The position numbers were made by a program, and so were the translations under genes. Of a stretch of 64,000 bases of DNA, positions 61,733 to 64,000 are shown piece by piece. The notes beneath the pieces are model-generated. The model saw nothing but the letters and a program-made list of their open reading frames with translations. It did not search any database and had not been told where the DNA came from. Position 1 is the first letter of the stretch. Each line of letters begins with the position of its first letter. The stretch is from Lateolabrax maculatus (Eukaryota; Chordata; Actinopteri; Acropomatiformes; Lateolabracidae), in contig CM062217.1 of NCBI GenBank assembly GCA_031216445.1, positions 22,761,001 to 22,825,000 of the forward strand. The letters run 5' to 3'.

Positions 61733-61854
61733 CAATGTTGGAGAGAAGAGAGGAGACGCCACAAGGCCGGACAGCCAGCAAGTGGCGAGAGGAAATCCAG
61801 CGACCATGAAGACGTCGATGATGATAATGGCAATGACGCCAAGGCAGAACAATG
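61733..61854 (+). CDS. weak candidate exon (possible third exon of the CXXC gene)
   Basis: Acceptor AAAACTCCAG follows a C-rich tract, and donor CAATG|GTGAGG closes a 122-nt segment. In phase 0 it reads QCWREERRRHKAGQPASGER, followed by KSSDHEDVDDDNGNDAKAEQ, a basic-then-acidic nuclear-protein-like composition. The entry phase matches the end of the 54280-54339 exon. There is no family match, and it could be coincidence. Confidence 0.28.
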
Positions 61855-62949
61855 GTGAGGAGAGAACAACAAGAGGACATTATTGTAGGCCGGTTGGACA
61901 GGGAAGGACGGAAGTCTTGTCCTCAGCGAACTGTCATTGGCTGATTACTTGGTTGCTGTCTTTGTTTGGCAACGACCTACCAATCCTCTGTTTCTGTCTC
62001 TTCTTCTTCTTCATCATCTTCCCTTCCGTGACAGAATCAGTGACAATAACCGAGCGACTCCGTCTTTCTTTTAACTGTTTTCTCCACCGACTTCCCTCTT
62101 GTTGTCTTCCCTCTCCTCTGTGTCTTCCTCCATTCCCTTCTCCTCATCCTGCTGCTCTCGCTTGCTGATGTAGAAGTGTCATCCTCTGTTCCCTTTCCAT
62201 AGCCCAGCGCAGTTACCTCGCTCTTTTAACTCTGTTGAAATCACATAGCCATCGTTCTTCCATTTTCTTCCCCCCTTGTAGGCGAGCTGACATTATAGTT
62301 TGGATGAATATTTGTGTATCAAGTGGCCCTCAGCTGCCTTCAGTCAGAAACCTTCCACCTCGTCTGTATGCTTTGGATCTTGGAGGAAGGGCCAGCAAGA
62401 CCACCAGCACGCCAGCTCCCTCTTCCTCCACCAACCTTTCTCTCTCTTGTGCATGCAGCATCGCTAGAGGACCTATTATCAGACACAGCTATAAGATTGA
62501 AGCTTTTCGTTTCAAGCGAGGCAACCGGTGTGAGCCTGGATGAGGAAGAAAATGGACATCGAAGAACCATTATTGGTGGCGTCTCCTTTGGCCCAGGGCT
62601 GAGCCGAGTCTAGATGCTCGAACATGGAACAAAATCTCCGTAAGGAAGACATACCGGATGCAGTTTGCAGAAGGCATAAACGAGCAACGTAATGTTGTTT
62701 TTCTTTGCTCCTTTTTCGTTTTTCCGTTGATGCTTTTTCCGATGATGAGTTGAGCTTGTGTATTCGCTTGGCAGCCGCTGGTTCGCCGCTGCACCCGAAA
62801 GCAGAGATCTCTGTCATAGCCGAAATTGCCAATACTGGGCTTTTATGGATAAACAAATCACACAACATAGCCTTATATGTAACATCATCTAATTCAGTAG
62901 AGCAAGTAATGTTGAAGGGGCGTGGATAGAGACTGGGAGAGGTTTTCTC
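61855..62949. other. stretch without a supported gene
   Basis: CT-rich and mixed sequence. Open frames near 62235-62613 contain stretches that look protein-like but have no matching splice structure or family. No call is made. Confidence 0.5.
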
Positions 62950-63613
62950 ATTGGTAAGAGCTCTGCTGCACTGTGCTGTTTCCAAGGCTGCCGCTACTAG
63001 CGACTTTCCCCCACAGCTCTCTCTGTTGCTGCTCACTGCACACTCCTCCATTCCATCGTACGTGCCCGCTGTGGCTCAGATAATGGCCTCTCGCTCTGCA
63101 CACACTGAAGAGAGAGAGGAGAGGAGATGGAGGGAGAGGCTGCGCGAGAGGGAGGGGAATGGAGGGAGGGAGGGAGGGAGAGCGAGAGAGAAGGGGGAAG
63201 GTGGGGGCTGCGAAGAGAAGCCGACTGCATGTGTAGCCGAGAGAAAGAAAGAGGATATTGAAAAAGGGAAGGGAGGAGCAGACAGAGATAATGAGAAAGG
63301 AAAAAGGAGAGAACAGAAAGCGTCGGCCATAAGAAGAGGCAACAGAATGAGAAACGTGTGTGCTGTGCTTGGGGGAGGTGTGTTGCGTGTGTGTGGCTGG
63401 CTGTGTGTGCGCGTGTGAACGCATGCATGTGCATTTCGGCGCTCGCTCTGTCTGTGCGCCGCACGGACTGGAAGCAATAAAAAGGAATACAACCCAACCA
63501 GGCCGGATTGCTTGTGGGCTGCTGTGCCGGCAAGCAAGTCTCATGCTCCTCTCTGTCTCCTCTTCTGCTTTGTGCTCTCCGACCGGCCGCCCCGTCTGGA
63601 CGTCCAGGACCAC
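62950..63613 (+). promoter_or_regulatory. candidate alternative promoter/first exon at right end
   Basis: GC-richer sequence with an inverted CCAAT (CATTGG, 62948) is followed by long GA-rich runs (63100-63350). Next come a TATA-like AATAAAAAGG near 63476 and a CpG-containing segment, ending at a consensus donor GACCAC|GTAAGT after 63613. This looks like a promoter with a non-coding first exon on the + strand, either for the CXXC gene or for the next gene beyond the window. Confidence 0.35.
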
Positions 63614-64000
63614 GTAAGTATGCGTCGCTGGTCCTCGGGCTCTCAGCCGGCTTCATATTGTCAGGGTCTCTGCTTCATGTTCCTGCTCGGCACAGCAGCA
63701 AAGGAAGGGGTGGGGGAAGGAGGAGGAGGAGGACAAGAGGGAGGATGGGGGGGGGGCGGGGGGCGGGGGGGTTGTGTATCTGGGATTTAGGTTCAGCTGT
63801 CTACTCACAAGCTGAACTTAACCCCCTCACCGCCACCACTAGTATCTTTATAGGCTTTGTCTCCTCCTTCTATTTTTTCTTTTTGTCAGTGTTAAACAGC
63901 CTTTGCTTTGCTCTCTTGTTTAAAGGGCTCCTAGGTTCAAATGTCTGGTCTACCAGGTTCTGCAACATCTGATCCGGTTAGGTGTGTTGACGTTTCTGCA
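63614..64000. other. right-end sequence, no gene seen
   Basis: G-rich run at 63740-63772, followed by ordinary sequence. It is consistent with the start of an intron after the donor at 63613. Confidence 0.4.

Noticed and set aside
62235..62613. Two overlapping open frames near the right end as a gene
   Set aside because: Neither frame has a recognisable domain or flanking splice signals in matching phase.

Overview
The window is vertebrate nuclear DNA, almost certainly from a ray-finned (teleost) fish. It has split genes with GT-AG introns, CpG-rich promoters, AATAAA poly(A) signals, very frequent (GT)n/(CA)n microsatellites, and fish-type DNA-transposon and retroelement debris. No bacterial, phage or CRISPR features were seen. 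All genes recognised lie on the + strand.

Region 1 (about 1.4-31.9 kb) holds a complete kat6a gene (MOZ/MYST3 histone acetyltransferase). A CpG-rich promoter with a likely non-coding exon 1 is followed by 16 coding exons. The joined exon phases are consistent and give 6,891 nt, that is 2,296 residues plus a stop. The order is two winged-helix modules, a double PHD finger, a linker, the MYST acetyltransferase domain, a long acidic/basic region, and a Ser/Pro/Gln/Met-rich transactivation tail. The protein is about 290 residues longer than human KAT6A (2,004 aa). The extra length includes a Gly/Ser tract, AT-hook-like motifs, a His-rich tract and acidic runs.

Region 2 (about 34.0-40.8 kb) holds a complete ap3m2 gene (mu subunit of the AP-3 adaptor). 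It has a CCAAT-rich promoter, a non-coding first exon and eight coding exons giving exactly 418 residues, the family length. The tail-to-head order kat6a > ap3m2 matches human 8p11, which supports KAT6A/AP3M2 over the paralogous KAT6B/AP3M1 pair.

Region 3 (about 41.7-64 kb) is the least explained part. A GC-rich promoter-like segment is followed by a well-defined coding exon (45846-46220) carrying a perfect eight-cysteine CXXC zinc finger of the TET/CXXC4/CXXC5 type that lacks KFGG. It ends in phase 0 at a good donor. A phase-compatible 60-nt exon lies 8 kb downstream and a weaker candidate exon lies near 61.8 kb. The gene probably runs off the right edge. I do not recognise its orthologue, and it is the best candidate here for something undescribed. 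The same interval holds several promoter-like segments ending in consensus donors, and a dense cluster of simple repeats (52.5-53.3 kb) able to form non-B DNA.

Kat6a and the CXXC protein would act in the nucleus on chromatin. Ap3m2 acts in endosomal/lysosomal sorting. Nothing in the sequence links them functionally beyond conserved synteny.
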